Assembly (NCBI GenBank): GCA_951799445.1
Contig: OX637294.1
Location: forward strand, 25,445,452 to 25,509,451
DNA from: Pseudisothecium myosuroides
Taxonomy: Eukaryota; Streptophyta; Bryopsida; Hypnales; Lembophyllaceae
Length of the DNA: 64,000 nt
Reading direction: 5' to 3'
Under the pieces are notes generated by a model. The model did not search any database. It saw only the letters and a program-made list of their open reading frames with translations, and had not been told where the DNA came from. Positions 48,961 through 59,511 of the stretch are shown here, piece by piece. Position 1 is the stretch's first letter; every line of letters begins with the position of its first letter. The position numbers were made by a program, and so were the translations under genes.

Positions 48961-49681
48961 TCCATTTCTGCGGTCTTGCAACACTTCGGATTTCTGACGC
49001 TGAGCTCTTAGAGCTGCAAATATCAGTTCTAAAAGCACATTCTGATTTAATTTCATTTTTCAGAAACGTTGCTGTCTGAAGCCGAGATTTTTTGTCGCAT
49101 GATCCTACAAAATTTGCAGAATCGGTAGTCCAACGGGTGTTTATTCGGAGGTGATGTGCAGCAATGTCCGCAAAGGTTCCGTAAGTCTTCATAATTAAAT
49201 CTCACGCAGTCCAGAACTCTGTTAGTAATAACTAGAGTTGAGCTGACATCCTACAACTAGAGTCATAACTCTAGGAGAAACAAGGGAAACAAGGGTCGCT
49301 GAGCATAGGGAAATGACTTCCATAAGACCGACAAGTAATCAAGTTCATCATGGGATCTTCTTGTGGGTCATTTCCCAGGCTATCAGCCTGTATTTCTACT
49401 AGTGTAACCGTAGTTGTCGTCTATTTTTTGGATCTCACGAAGGCTATATTTCACCTTATGTGCTTGTGATTTTCTGCATACATATGCCTTACTCTTACGT
49501 AATCACCAGCTCATCATAAAAACTTCTTGGTTAGCTCATCATTAAAACTCGAGTTTGTTTCTATACTCTTCTAAGTTCTTAATTTCAACAACGTCATTGC
49601 AAAGATTGTCCAAGTCTTCATGAGTTTGATGTCAATCAGCTCAAATTGAGATTGGAGCTTGGTCAGATGGACATTTGTGCT
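48961..49681. other. Intergenic, no gene seen
   Basis: Only short frames. GGGAAATGACTTCC near 49308 and GGGTCATTTCCC near 49367 form a small inverted pair. Confidence 0.4.
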
Positions 49682-49910
49682 TTAACCCACGAATAATGCA
49701 GCGGACGCTCTGTGTCTGATGGATGACAAGGAATCCTTCTATGTAGGATAGAAGTGCAACTATTCATCTTCAGAATTTTGTATGAAAAGGGGAGGTCTTC
49801 TATAGTAGTTTGACTTCAAATGAGTACTTTTGAAAAAATTTAAGTAGATGATTCACACTGTAGCAAAACGGATGATTTCCATGGTCACCAATCCGTCCTT
49901 TAAGGGTTAA
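49682..49910. mobile_element. 0.23-kb TTAA/CCC-type MITE, copy 2
   Basis: Begins TTAACCC and ends GTCCTTTAAGGGTTAA, with TTAA at both extremities. The interior matches 43684-43910 in the same orientation; the left inverted repeat is more decayed. Confidence 0.65.
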
Positions 49911-50116
49911 CAGGAAATGAACAGCTATTGAATTCCAAAACTTCCTTGTTGTATGTCTTTTTGCCTTTGTCATTGTTCTTATCATCGTATGATTACAGAG
50001 ATTTGTAGTCAAGATCTTGTATTCTTGATGCCAGTGTAATTAGAGAAATATTTTTTGTAAACAACACCAAAAATGATGAGAAGGATGAATCAATTAAATG
50101 ATTGAATTTTACAATT

Positions 50117-50401
50117 CATAACATTGTTAACTGGGCTCTTGCCTTTCTTGTCTAGGGAGGGAAAAATCCCCCCTCGGATCCCTAGCAAGCAATTTAGTTA
50201 TAATACAAACAAAACCATTGGCTAGTTGCATGTTTTTTCTTTTGAGATCTAGTGGTTGATATGAAGTTTCATAGAGCTTGACAACTCTTGATTGGCCACG
50301 TTGAGTGATGGCTACAATTAATGCACATGTTGCAGCGTTGGAGGGCTCTTGCTTCTACAGGGAGCAAAAAGGACCCCCCAGTGTTGGTAAACAATGTTAT
50401 G
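50117..50401. mobile_element. MITE with CATAACATTGTT ends (285 bp)
   Basis: CATAACATTGTTAACTGGG at the left and GGTAAACAATGTTATG at the right are inverted. GC-rich subterminal stems (GGGAGGG...CCCCCC and GGGAGC...CCCCCC) lie inside. The right stem resembles 32808-32863 in inverse. No target duplication was clear. Confidence 0.55.
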
Positions 50402-52255
50402 TTTTCATTAGCAAAGAACCTTGTCACAAGGACACATTCACACATTCACATCGATTGAGTTGAGAATAGCCGAATGTGATGTATGGGAGAACTTCATAGT
50501 ATTGGTACTCATTATTGGATTATGGTTTTCAAGGTTACTAATTCTTCTGTTTTATATCTCACAATGGCATCCCAATAATAAGATGAGCATATCCAAAATG
50601 TACATAGGGATTCATTTGAAAAGAAGGTCCACAATAAATATCCCTACTTGAGTCTCTATTGCACACTTCACTTTATGGTTCTACAAATTTTCAACACATC
50701 TGACAAGTGTGGACCAGTGTTCGAGAAGTTTTTTTAGTTTTACCGGCTAATTTCTTGCAATTTCCATTTTGAACTAGTGCCAAGTCTGTTCCTTTTGTTT
50801 TTTTTTCCATTAAAAAAATAAAATTTATAGACATTTTCACTGGATTTTTGTCGATGTTTTCAAATTGCAACCGGGTTTTTTCCCAATTCCACTGGCTAAC
50901 TTTGAACTAGCTTCTCGTTCTTCTCGGACATTGGTGTGGACGACAACAAATTTCAAATTCTATACCGTTACAAGTATTTTGTTTGAGACAGGGGATCTAG
51001 ATTTTGTAAAGTAGACACAAAAGTGTATTCTAGTTGAAAGGCTCTCAAAACACAAGACAATGTAAGGAAATGTGAGGAATGTGGTGAAATTCAATTTGCT
51101 GAATGATGGAAAGAGTAATTGCTCTTACATTTTTTAAATTACATCTTGCCTACATTTAACAAAATAATATTGGACACAAAATAATATTGGATACATAATT
51201 ATATCCAAGTGTCTGATACCTTTGTTGATCAAGTCTTTTTTGGTATTTCTTCTTGATCACTAGGATAGTTCTATGATGATTTGCTATGAATGTTTTAGTT
51301 ACAATAATCTTAGTAGTATAGTTTCTTCAACATATGTGACTAATTTGGTGTCCAATATAATTCAAGCAAATCTATACCAAATATGAATATGTAGTCTTCA
51401 TTAATTTATCTAAGTGCAATCACTAAGCAATTGTATATAGCATTGTGAAATCCACTCCAAATTAATTTATTTTAATTAACCCACACATCATTTTAATAAT
51501 TTATATTAAAATTTTATTCCATATGAGTATATATTACTCTACTTTCAATTATTCCCATGTATGTTTTATGCACATAAGCACTTTTAACAATTCTTGCTAT
51601 AGTGATTGGTTCATGAAAACTACTAAGAAGTTATTATTAAAGCTGTCTTTTCTTCACAATTTCTATATATTTAGTTATGTTTAAAAATTAAATTTCAACA
51701 AGAGGGATGCTTTTTACTTTTTACTTTTAAAAAAAAATCCATTCAAAAATTTTGTTTTCTAAAATAGATTCATATTCTTTTATTACCATTAATAACAATG
51801 TAATAAAATTTGTGTTGAATTTGAAAAGGAAATACGGTGTTCATTTGCTAGTTATGTTTTGCCAAATTCTTTGGCAAATTAGGGTTTGCCAAACTTTTCC
51901 TTTTTTGAGTCCACAGTGCCAGTTCTTACGTTTTCGTTAGCACAATCGCCAATGCAGCCTCGCCTTGCGAAAGAACCCGGTCACGATGCTTCAAAATTGA
52001 ATTTTCCTGCTCAAATCCGAGTTTCGTGGCGTCTCTCCCAAGGAAATCCCTGGAATTCTGTGATTGTGAAGTTAGGTTTTCTTCGAATCGGAATACAGAA
52101 CAACTTGTTGTACGATAGTGCAATCGGAGCCCTGTTTCGAATGATTTCAATTCATTCTGTGGAAGAGCTAAGCTCTCAGAGATGATTGAACATTGTCATG
52201 GTGTCGCAGCTTTGTTGCTGCTCTTTGTGCGCCAATTTGGTGCTGCGTTTGTTTG
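50402..52255. other. AT-rich intergenic DNA and promoter of the L7Ae-domain gene
   Basis: No gene supported up to about 51830. From there to 52255 the GC content rises, consistent with promoter and 5' UTR of the next gene. The 99-codon frame at 51886-52185 lacks family support. Confidence 0.4.
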
Positions 52256-53694
52256 ATGGAGAAAACCGGATTGAAGCGGCCGTGGTCGGGGAAGCAGCTG
52301 GAGTCTCTGCTTCTGGCGCTCTCCAGGTCTCTTCATCATGCCTCTTGTTTAAGATATTCGCATTGTAGGTTGACTTGCAGAATGACGATTCATTATGTCT
52401 TTATGTGAAGGATTTAATAGCATTGTAGGGGGAAGTGGCTATGATTAGGCTTCCTCAAGGTATATTTTGGATTATCTCGTGGAGCGTCCGTGCTGATTGT
52501 CACTCTGGTGATGCGACAGTGCTATTGAGATTGTACTGGAGAAGCAAGCTGAGGAATCGAGTCCGAAGAAGGTCCAAGAAGAAAGCAAAGCGTGTGTTGC
52601 AAAGGCGCTAAAAGTAATTGTCTCGTTACCAGCTCATGGATTGGAGAAGATATGCGGGTTTTCTCTGTCTTTAGTTTTGAGCCGCGCTAAGGATAACGGG
52701 GTTTACCTTTTGAGTTTACGAGTTTTATTAATTATTTGCATTTCAAGTCGTTTGATTGTGAGGTGTGATTTTTTATTTTTAGTTTAGGGTTTAGGGTTTT
52801 AGTTCGCAAATGCACGAAAGAAACAATCTTGGAAGGTGTAGTCTGATGATATTCTTCATAAGAGTTTATCTGAGCTACTGTTTAAGGAGAGCTGTAGCTT
52901 CATCTGCCTCTGTTGGAGTATCTCCTTCTTCAGTTCTCGACTTTTCTGTGCACTTGATTTTGTTTTAAAAGAAGCTCACTTAAGAATTTTGGTTGTTGCA
53001 GTCTTATCTTTGCATCGGAATCAACAGCGTGTCTCGTGTCTTGGAAAGGATGCCTGCCAAGCCTGCGGCGGGTTCGTTATTAGGAGAACCGGATTCAAAA
53101 CGCTCAAAAATTGTGGACAACATTGTTACAGAACTGGAGAGTCTGCAACATCCTAAAAGAGACAACCTCACACCTTTACAGGTCATACAGTTTTTTCACG
53201 TTCTGTTTTATCTGTTGAATGATCTATGTTTCTCAGTTTCATTTTATTTTTCTGTTTTTACGTTGCTGTATAGCATTTATGTAGCATTTACTTTCTCTTT
53301 TGCATGTAGATTGACGAGAAACGTTTTTTTTCTGTGCAGGCAGTAATTGTCGCAGCAGATGTCCAGCCTAAATCGCTTGTTGCTCACCTTGGTGTCTTAT
53401 GTGCTAGCCGAGGGGTTGTAATGCTCCCCATCAGTGGTGGCGATGGGAGTGGTTCGTTGAAGTTAGGCGAAGTCTTTGGCACTCGTACAGCTATTGCAGT
53501 AGGCATTAAGGTTAGTATAAATGCGCTTTCAGTTTCACAAAAGTTGGATGCACTCAATGTAGTTTACCTGTTACAATGCGTAGTTATGGTCACTAACAGT
53601 GTGTCTCTATCTGTTTCGTTGAAAACCTATTCAGGAAGGAGACACCCCGATAAACTGGGCCGTGGAATCAATTTTGGAAACAGGAATGAAGTGA
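52256..53694 (+). CDS. L7Ae/L30e/S12e/Gadd45-domain protein, Rpp38/Pop3-like
   Basis: Five exons with matching phases: 52256-52326, 52520-52613, 53002-53181, 53340-53510, 53635-53694 (TGA); 191 residues. The start gives MEKTGLKRPWSGKQLESLLL. The domain begins SYLCIGINSVSRVLERMP and continues VIVAADVQPKSLVAHLGVLC, GSLKLGEVFGTRTAIAVGIK and INWAVESILE, the usual RNA-binding L7Ae fold order. The GINxVxRxLER plus AxDVxPxxLVxHL pattern fits the RNase P/MRP subunit Rpp38 group, whose members bind kink-turn RNA in tRNA and rRNA processing. Assignment within the L7Ae superfamily is less certain than the fold. The gene looks intact. Confidence 0.85.
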
Positions 53695-53759
53695 AAATCG
53701 CATGCTTGCCGTTAGAGACCTCAGTATCACTCTCTTCTGTGTCAGCAAGCTAAAGAGGA

Positions 53760-56124
53760 ATTGTTTCCAGTTAAAAAGGTGCACCAACGTAGTCATTATA
53801 GAAAAATAGGTCCAATTAGAAAAAAATTAGACCTAGGATACCCCCCTTTTTATTTATTTTTTGGCCAAAAGTATTAAATGCTGTTGCCTTGTGAGTGGCA
53901 TATTCAAAGTTTTCAATAAGTTTATAGACTTTACTAATTTCTACAGTAGACGTTGGCTGGCTTTAGATGGCTCTCATGCAACTTAGAAAATGAGCTAATC
54001 ACAAATTGTTAAAAATTTAAACATCTTAGCTTGCATCATACACCCATATTTTGTACCTGCAAGAACTCATGAGGTTGTAAAATTTTGCAATTAACTTCAA
54101 TTTTGAGTACTCTTAACTTTATATTTGTAGTGAATGATTTTGATTTTAAAATGGGAACACAAATATTGTCAACACCAAAAAGGTAATTCTACTAGAAATT
54201 TTCGGGAACTTCAAACATTGCACTCTTTTTAAAACTCTAGGCAAGGTTATACGGTTTGAATTTTGTACATTATTTTTTAAAATTTATACTAGAGTTGGAT
54301 GTTTGTGTGACATGCCCAAATTTATTTTTTTGAAATTCATTGCAGCCCATGGGTCAAAGTTATGTTGTCTGATAGCTTCAGGCAGCTTGGGCAGGGCCTC
54401 CTTTTGAGGATTGATTGTTGATGTTTCTAAATTGAAGTAAGATAGAAACATCCAAAAGCAATCATGTTTCCATTCTTGTATCCTAAATTATCACTAAATG
54501 TGTCCCTACACTTTCATTAATGTGTCCTACAAATGCTTAATTTTGATTCGATGACGCATTTGAAAGACATGTAAACTTTGGTTTACTAACTATGGATTTT
54601 TGCAAATTTCAATTTAGGGTCCACCTATGTGACAGTTTCAGTGATCTAGGGAACTGACACTTTGAAAAATCATAGAAATTACATACTACATTCAAAAATC
54701 TATATATTTTTTGGAATATTCATAATTTTCACTTGCTAATACTACATAAATGTTATTTATAGGAAAAAGTGTCTCCAACTATGCTAAATTGCTTAATATT
54801 GACAGGTTTGGGTGTTTTCATCGTAGACACAAGTATTTGACTTTACTAATGTCTACAGTAGACGGTGGCTGGCTTTAGGTGGCTTTCTAGTTTTTCCATC
54901 AGTTATATACAAGCTTAGTTTTGTTTGTGTCTCCATAATTAGACATAGTATGCACATTTTTTTTCACTCATTGTTTTTGTAAACACAATGAGGACATTCT
55001 ATTTCATACTACCATTGCATATTACCATTTCATACTATGATTTCATACTACCATGATAGTGCAAAAATAATTCTTACATATTATTGTGCATATGGTGAAG
55101 ACATGTACATTGAATTAAACAATGTAGGTTAAAGTAAAGTTGATATCAAAATGCAATCTCTATATTAATAGGACAGAAATTGTAGTAGAATTTTTTTAAT
55201 CTAAATTACCATATCATTTATTCATATCAATTTAGAATTATAAGTAATGCAAGCCCCTTCTCTAATAACCCAAAATAGGAAATTATATAATGATAGCATG
55301 ATTAAAAAAATAAAATAAAAAGTAATCCCCCCCTAAAAAATACTTGGTGTTCGCACCTATCCCTTTATTTTTTTACACATTGACCCCCCCAAGGGTTGAT
55401 CCTATTTTGCATCCAAGAAAAATGCATATGTTAGATATTGAAATGAAGGATATTCTATATAATTCAACTGCATCTAGGCAGCTAAAAATGCCAACTTTTG
55501 CATTCACAATTGAATATTGTCAAGAGAAATATTGGACCACATAGCTAATTCAGTGACAAGTTAACTTGATTGAAGAGCATATTAAAGATGTCTTTTTTCC
55601 TAAGCATTTACTAAAACAATTTCATCTTCAATAACAGAAACACAAACAAAAGAATGATGAAAGAATTGTTGGAAAGAGTATACTTTGGTTTAGCATATGA
55701 GCAAATTGGCCATCCAATTCATCACACACAAAGCTACAATAAAAATTAGACAAAGGTGACCAATGGCACTTGAAACTAAATTGCCCAAATAATAACACAA
55801 TAAATTTCAAAGTAGGCAAAATCGACAATCTAAAATGCAATTATTCTTCTAACAAAATTTCAAATTTATATTTTATTATCTAGAGTAGTAGTACAAGGGC
55901 ACATTTGAATTTACAAACGTCATATAATCAAAACAAACAATGTTTCAAACACTTTTTATTTATTAATATTTACCTTACAAAATATAAAGTAGCAAATAAT
56001 GTTTTGTTTGTAAACACTACTCCAAAAGCTGTACTATTTTTAAAGACCTTTCCAACGGTATATTACACGCCCAAAAATTTCAAAAACTATGGTCGAAAAT
56101 TAAAAAAGAAGCCGACTGCGCTGT
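53760..56124. other. AT-rich intergenic DNA with a short repeated block
   Basis: A block of about 45 bases (GACTTTACTAATnTCTACAG, then GGCTGGCTTTA) occurs at about 53931 and 54838 in the same orientation. No coding sequence supported. Confidence 0.5.
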
Positions 56125-57096
56125 TTGACAGTCCGACCGCCGACCGCAAGTCCGACTGTCGTCTGCCAGAGCTTCTGTACACCGCCGTCCGCCTTGTTAA
56201 GCCAACCACTCGGTAAAATTATCCGACCGCAGACACACCCAGCGGACGCAGCGTCCGGACGTCTCGAAAATGGACGTGATTTTGCCCTGGACGTTCCAAT
56301 TTGTCAACCCTGTGGCCAGGTCTTGAAGCGTATAGCACAGTTGTTTCCTCCTCAAGGAACTTTACTCCATGTGGGAGAAGAAAACCTCATTGTGACATCA
56401 CAAGAGGAGACTTTGTTGTAGACAAAGTACATTTATCAACATCCTCATATGTCGAGCACGAATATTGCAGGATTAGCTATCAAAATGCTTAAGGCAGTTT
56501 TGAGGTTGCAAGTGGTAAAAAAAGAAGAGTTGATCACGTATGGCACAGTTGTTGTTTGCAGCAAAGAAGAGATGTGCCTAACAGCGAATCACTGTTTGGA
56601 AGCTGCAAGCATGAGAGCAAGAAAAAAACGTTTAAGAGTTGGTGGTCACCGAGTGGAGATTATTGTCCAAGATGTTGATATGGATATTGCGTGTTTACAA
56701 ATAACAGATGGTGATGAAATTGATTTTGATTTTGTTCCCTTGGATTACGTGTTGGTGCCACAGATGAAGATATAGTTGATTTCGTATCCACTTATGCTCG
56801 AGGAAGAATTCATGATGTATACTCCAACCATCACTTATGGTCAAGTGGCTGGTGTTTTGAACCATTTTCAGTGTAGAGGTGATTACTCATGTTTCCCCAA
56901 TAGTTTTAGGGGTGCTGTTCTTTCCGACAACAAGCTTGTTGGCATACATGTTGAAGCAACCTACTTTGAGGAGGATATGAAGAAAAAGAAGTCCATGAGC
57001 CATGGAGAGATATTGAAGTTGTTGAACAAAAACCTAGCTCACAAGTGTTCTCTTGGTATTTTGTGGTTGCTTCTGCAATTAGAGCTTTCTTTGTAA
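56125..57096 (+). pseudogene. Trypsin-like serine protease frame with two in-frame TAG stops
   Basis: One frame is open for 324 codons apart from TAG at 56419 and 56773. The middle part has the His block CLTANHCLEAA and the Asp block DVDMDIACLQI; the last part has TYGQVAGVL and the Ser block PNSFRGAVLSDNKLVGIHV. That is the His-Asp-Ser order of Deg/trypsin-fold proteases, but the Ser motif is odd (NSFRGA where GNSGG is usual). The N-terminal part (SGRLENGRDFALDV...) is unrecognised. It is intronless, so it may be a retrocopy. The ends of both stops keep the frame, so this is a pseudogene or needs read-through. Confidence 0.6.
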
Positions 57097-57214
57097 AGCA
57101 CAAGATTATTTCAAATATCCGAATCCAAGCATCGTCATCCTCTCAAAGCTTTTCCCCAGTCATGGTTTCTGCCAGGTTATGTAGGAAGTAGTTTATAGGG
57201 GGCATCAATTTTGC
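57097..57214 (+). other. Between protease frame and CACTA element
   Basis: The protease frame stays mostly open beyond its TAA (KHRHPLKAFPQSWFLPGYVG), up to the transposon insertion. It may be the old C-terminus; too little to call. Confidence 0.3.
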
Positions 57215-57217
57215 AGT

Positions 57218-59508
57218 CACTAGTAGAAAACATGGTCAAATGTAACCAGTAAAAAAATGACTGGTCACTACTTTCACACTGGAAAATGACTAGCAGTCAC
57301 AGAAAGGGCGCCAAAGCTGACCTGTCGCGATCAGTAGTCATTTCGTAGTGAGTTCCTAGAGCAGTGGATGGCAATCAGATGAAACCAACGACCAGATCTA
57401 GTGTCATCCATGGTTCAGTCTGAATTTTGTGGCCTTGTTGCTGATGTAGTTTTTGTTGAGTCATATTTGAGTTGTGTTGTCCTAAAATGAGTGCATCATA
57501 TGACGATGATAGAACGGAGGAATGACTGACAATGGGACACCGTGGAAATTGAACTTATTAAATTTATGGTCTCTTTCTTTATAAAGGACTAGTTGCATTG
57601 TAGTCATTTTCAAGTGACAAACTAATTTTCATATAGACGGCTTAGATGGATGGATCAAATGGAGGGCTTAGATGGAATGATGGATGGATCAAATGGACGG
57701 CTTAGATAGTGAGATCAGATGGACAGCTTAGATGGATGGATCAGATGAATGGGTCAGATGGACGGCTAAGATGGAATGATGGATGGGTCAGATGGTGGGA
57801 TCAAATGGATGGTTGAGATGGTGGGATTAGATGAACGGCTTGAATGAATGAATTAAATGGACGGCTGAGATGGATGGATCAGATGGACAATTGAAATGAA
57901 TTGTTTAGATGGACGGATTAGATTGTATCTTGATAGCAAATGGATGGCTTAGATTTTAGGTCAGCCACCTTTTAAGGCAGCCACCTTTCTATTTCAGGCA
58001 GGCTAACATATGGCACATTGCAATTGCAGCTGCTGAAGATGAACGGCAGAGATTTTGTCTTTCATTCAGAATTCAAGTTTAGGTTAACCGCCGCCTCTTA
58101 AATACATCTTCTTTGTTCTGCTTCTTGCTAATGCACTTCTTCTCACTTTTTCCTCTTGTTTTTGTCTTCTTCTTCAAGCTTCTAGCTCATCAATCTCTTC
58201 TCATGTTTTCTTCTTGTTTTTGCCTCCTTGCTTCTTAGTTCTTATTCATCAACCTCTTTCTACTTGTTTTGTTTCTTTCTTGCTTCTTGCTCATCAACCT
58301 CTACTCATTTTCCCTCTTGCTTCTAAATGAAGGTTTAGGTTAGTCTCCACCTCTTGAATATAGCAGTTTACATTTTCTTGAGTGCTTTCTACTTTTTGTT
58401 ATTTGTTTGTTGTTATTTGTTGTCTTAATTGTTTGTTGTTTGATGTTTAGGGTTTGTTGTTTGCTCTTTTTTGTTGTTTGCAATTTATTGTTTGTTGTCT
58501 TTTTGTTTTTTATTATTCAGTTTTTTTTTCATTTTTTCCTTCAATTTAAGTGAGTTCAGGTGAATTCAGGCAATTCAGGCAATTCAGGTGAATTCTGCAA
58601 TTTTGCATTAGATGATTTCTACAATTCTTTGGTGATAGTTATTATTTTGTGGTTTTGTAATGTATTTTTCATTAAACATGTTTAATTCATTTTCAATTGG
58701 TGATTGGCTGCAGGCCTACAGTTGTTAATGGAACAAGAGGCAAAAGAAGTTTATGGCATGGAGAGAAGAAGTGGTGTGCATAGACTTTGACATAGTGAAA
58801 TTATAGTATAGTCATAATGTAGTAACAATGTAATCATAGTGCAACCATAGCATAGTCATAGTACAAATGTAGTCATTTATGCTTGTATTGTGACCAAACT
58901 ACAACCACCTTTGTATTGCTAGTTATTTTTCTGTAATGAATATCATACATGACTCCAGCATTACTATTTTTGTCAATTCTCTGAGTCGTATGTTAGAGTC
59001 CATGTTGTACTCTTATCCAACTACACAATGACTGCATGACTAACTGCACTAGTCACCTTTTTGAAGAATGACTCCCTAAGCACATCCATGACTTTGTTAA
59101 TGACTGCAACCAACTCAAAAATCACAAGAAAATCACTGTCATTGCCTAAATAATGACTACAAAATGACAAATAAAGAACCAAACATTTTCCACGTTAGCT
59201 TAGAATTTGTTTGACGTGAAACAGGATCACTCCAAAATCAGCCAATAGAAAACTAACACCTCGGCATGCTAGATCCTCAGCCACGTGTCTCGGCGCCATT
59301 GGAGAGGCCCCATATAATCACACCCTAATGAACTTCATTCCCTTCATCTGAATGGAAAAAAATAAATGACTGACTTGACCGATATGACTTGTCCCAAATG
59401 ACTTAGATCCCAAATTTGCGATTTGGTCATTCTTTGATCATATGTGTCCTATATAACTGGTTAGGTAGTCATAAACCTCAGTCATTGATAGCCTCTTTTC
59501 TACTAGTG
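57218..59508. mobile_element. Second CACTA (En/Spm-type) transposon, non-autonomous, 2291 bp
   Basis: Ends CACTAGTAGAAAA and its inverse TTTTCTACTAGTG (13 bp perfect), with a perfect AGT target duplication at 57215-57217 and 59509-59511. The subterminal zones repeat AATGACT/AGTCAT/CAGTCAC motifs many times at both ends (57240-57350; 59020-59490). There is no transposase frame. It differs in subterminal motif from the element at 18619, so it belongs to a separate family. Confidence 0.9.
57635..57965. repeat. GATGGA/CGGCTTAGATGG minisatellite inside the second CACTA element
   Basis: About 12-14 imperfect units of roughly 20-30 bp built from GATGGATGGATCAGATGGA and CGGCTTAGATGG, with variable spacing. 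Confidence 0.85.
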
Positions 59509-59511
59509 AGT

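Noticed and set aside
56449..56775. Protease as two separate small genes
   Set aside because: All three pieces lie in one frame and together give the His-Asp-Ser order of one protease; only TAG codons separate them.
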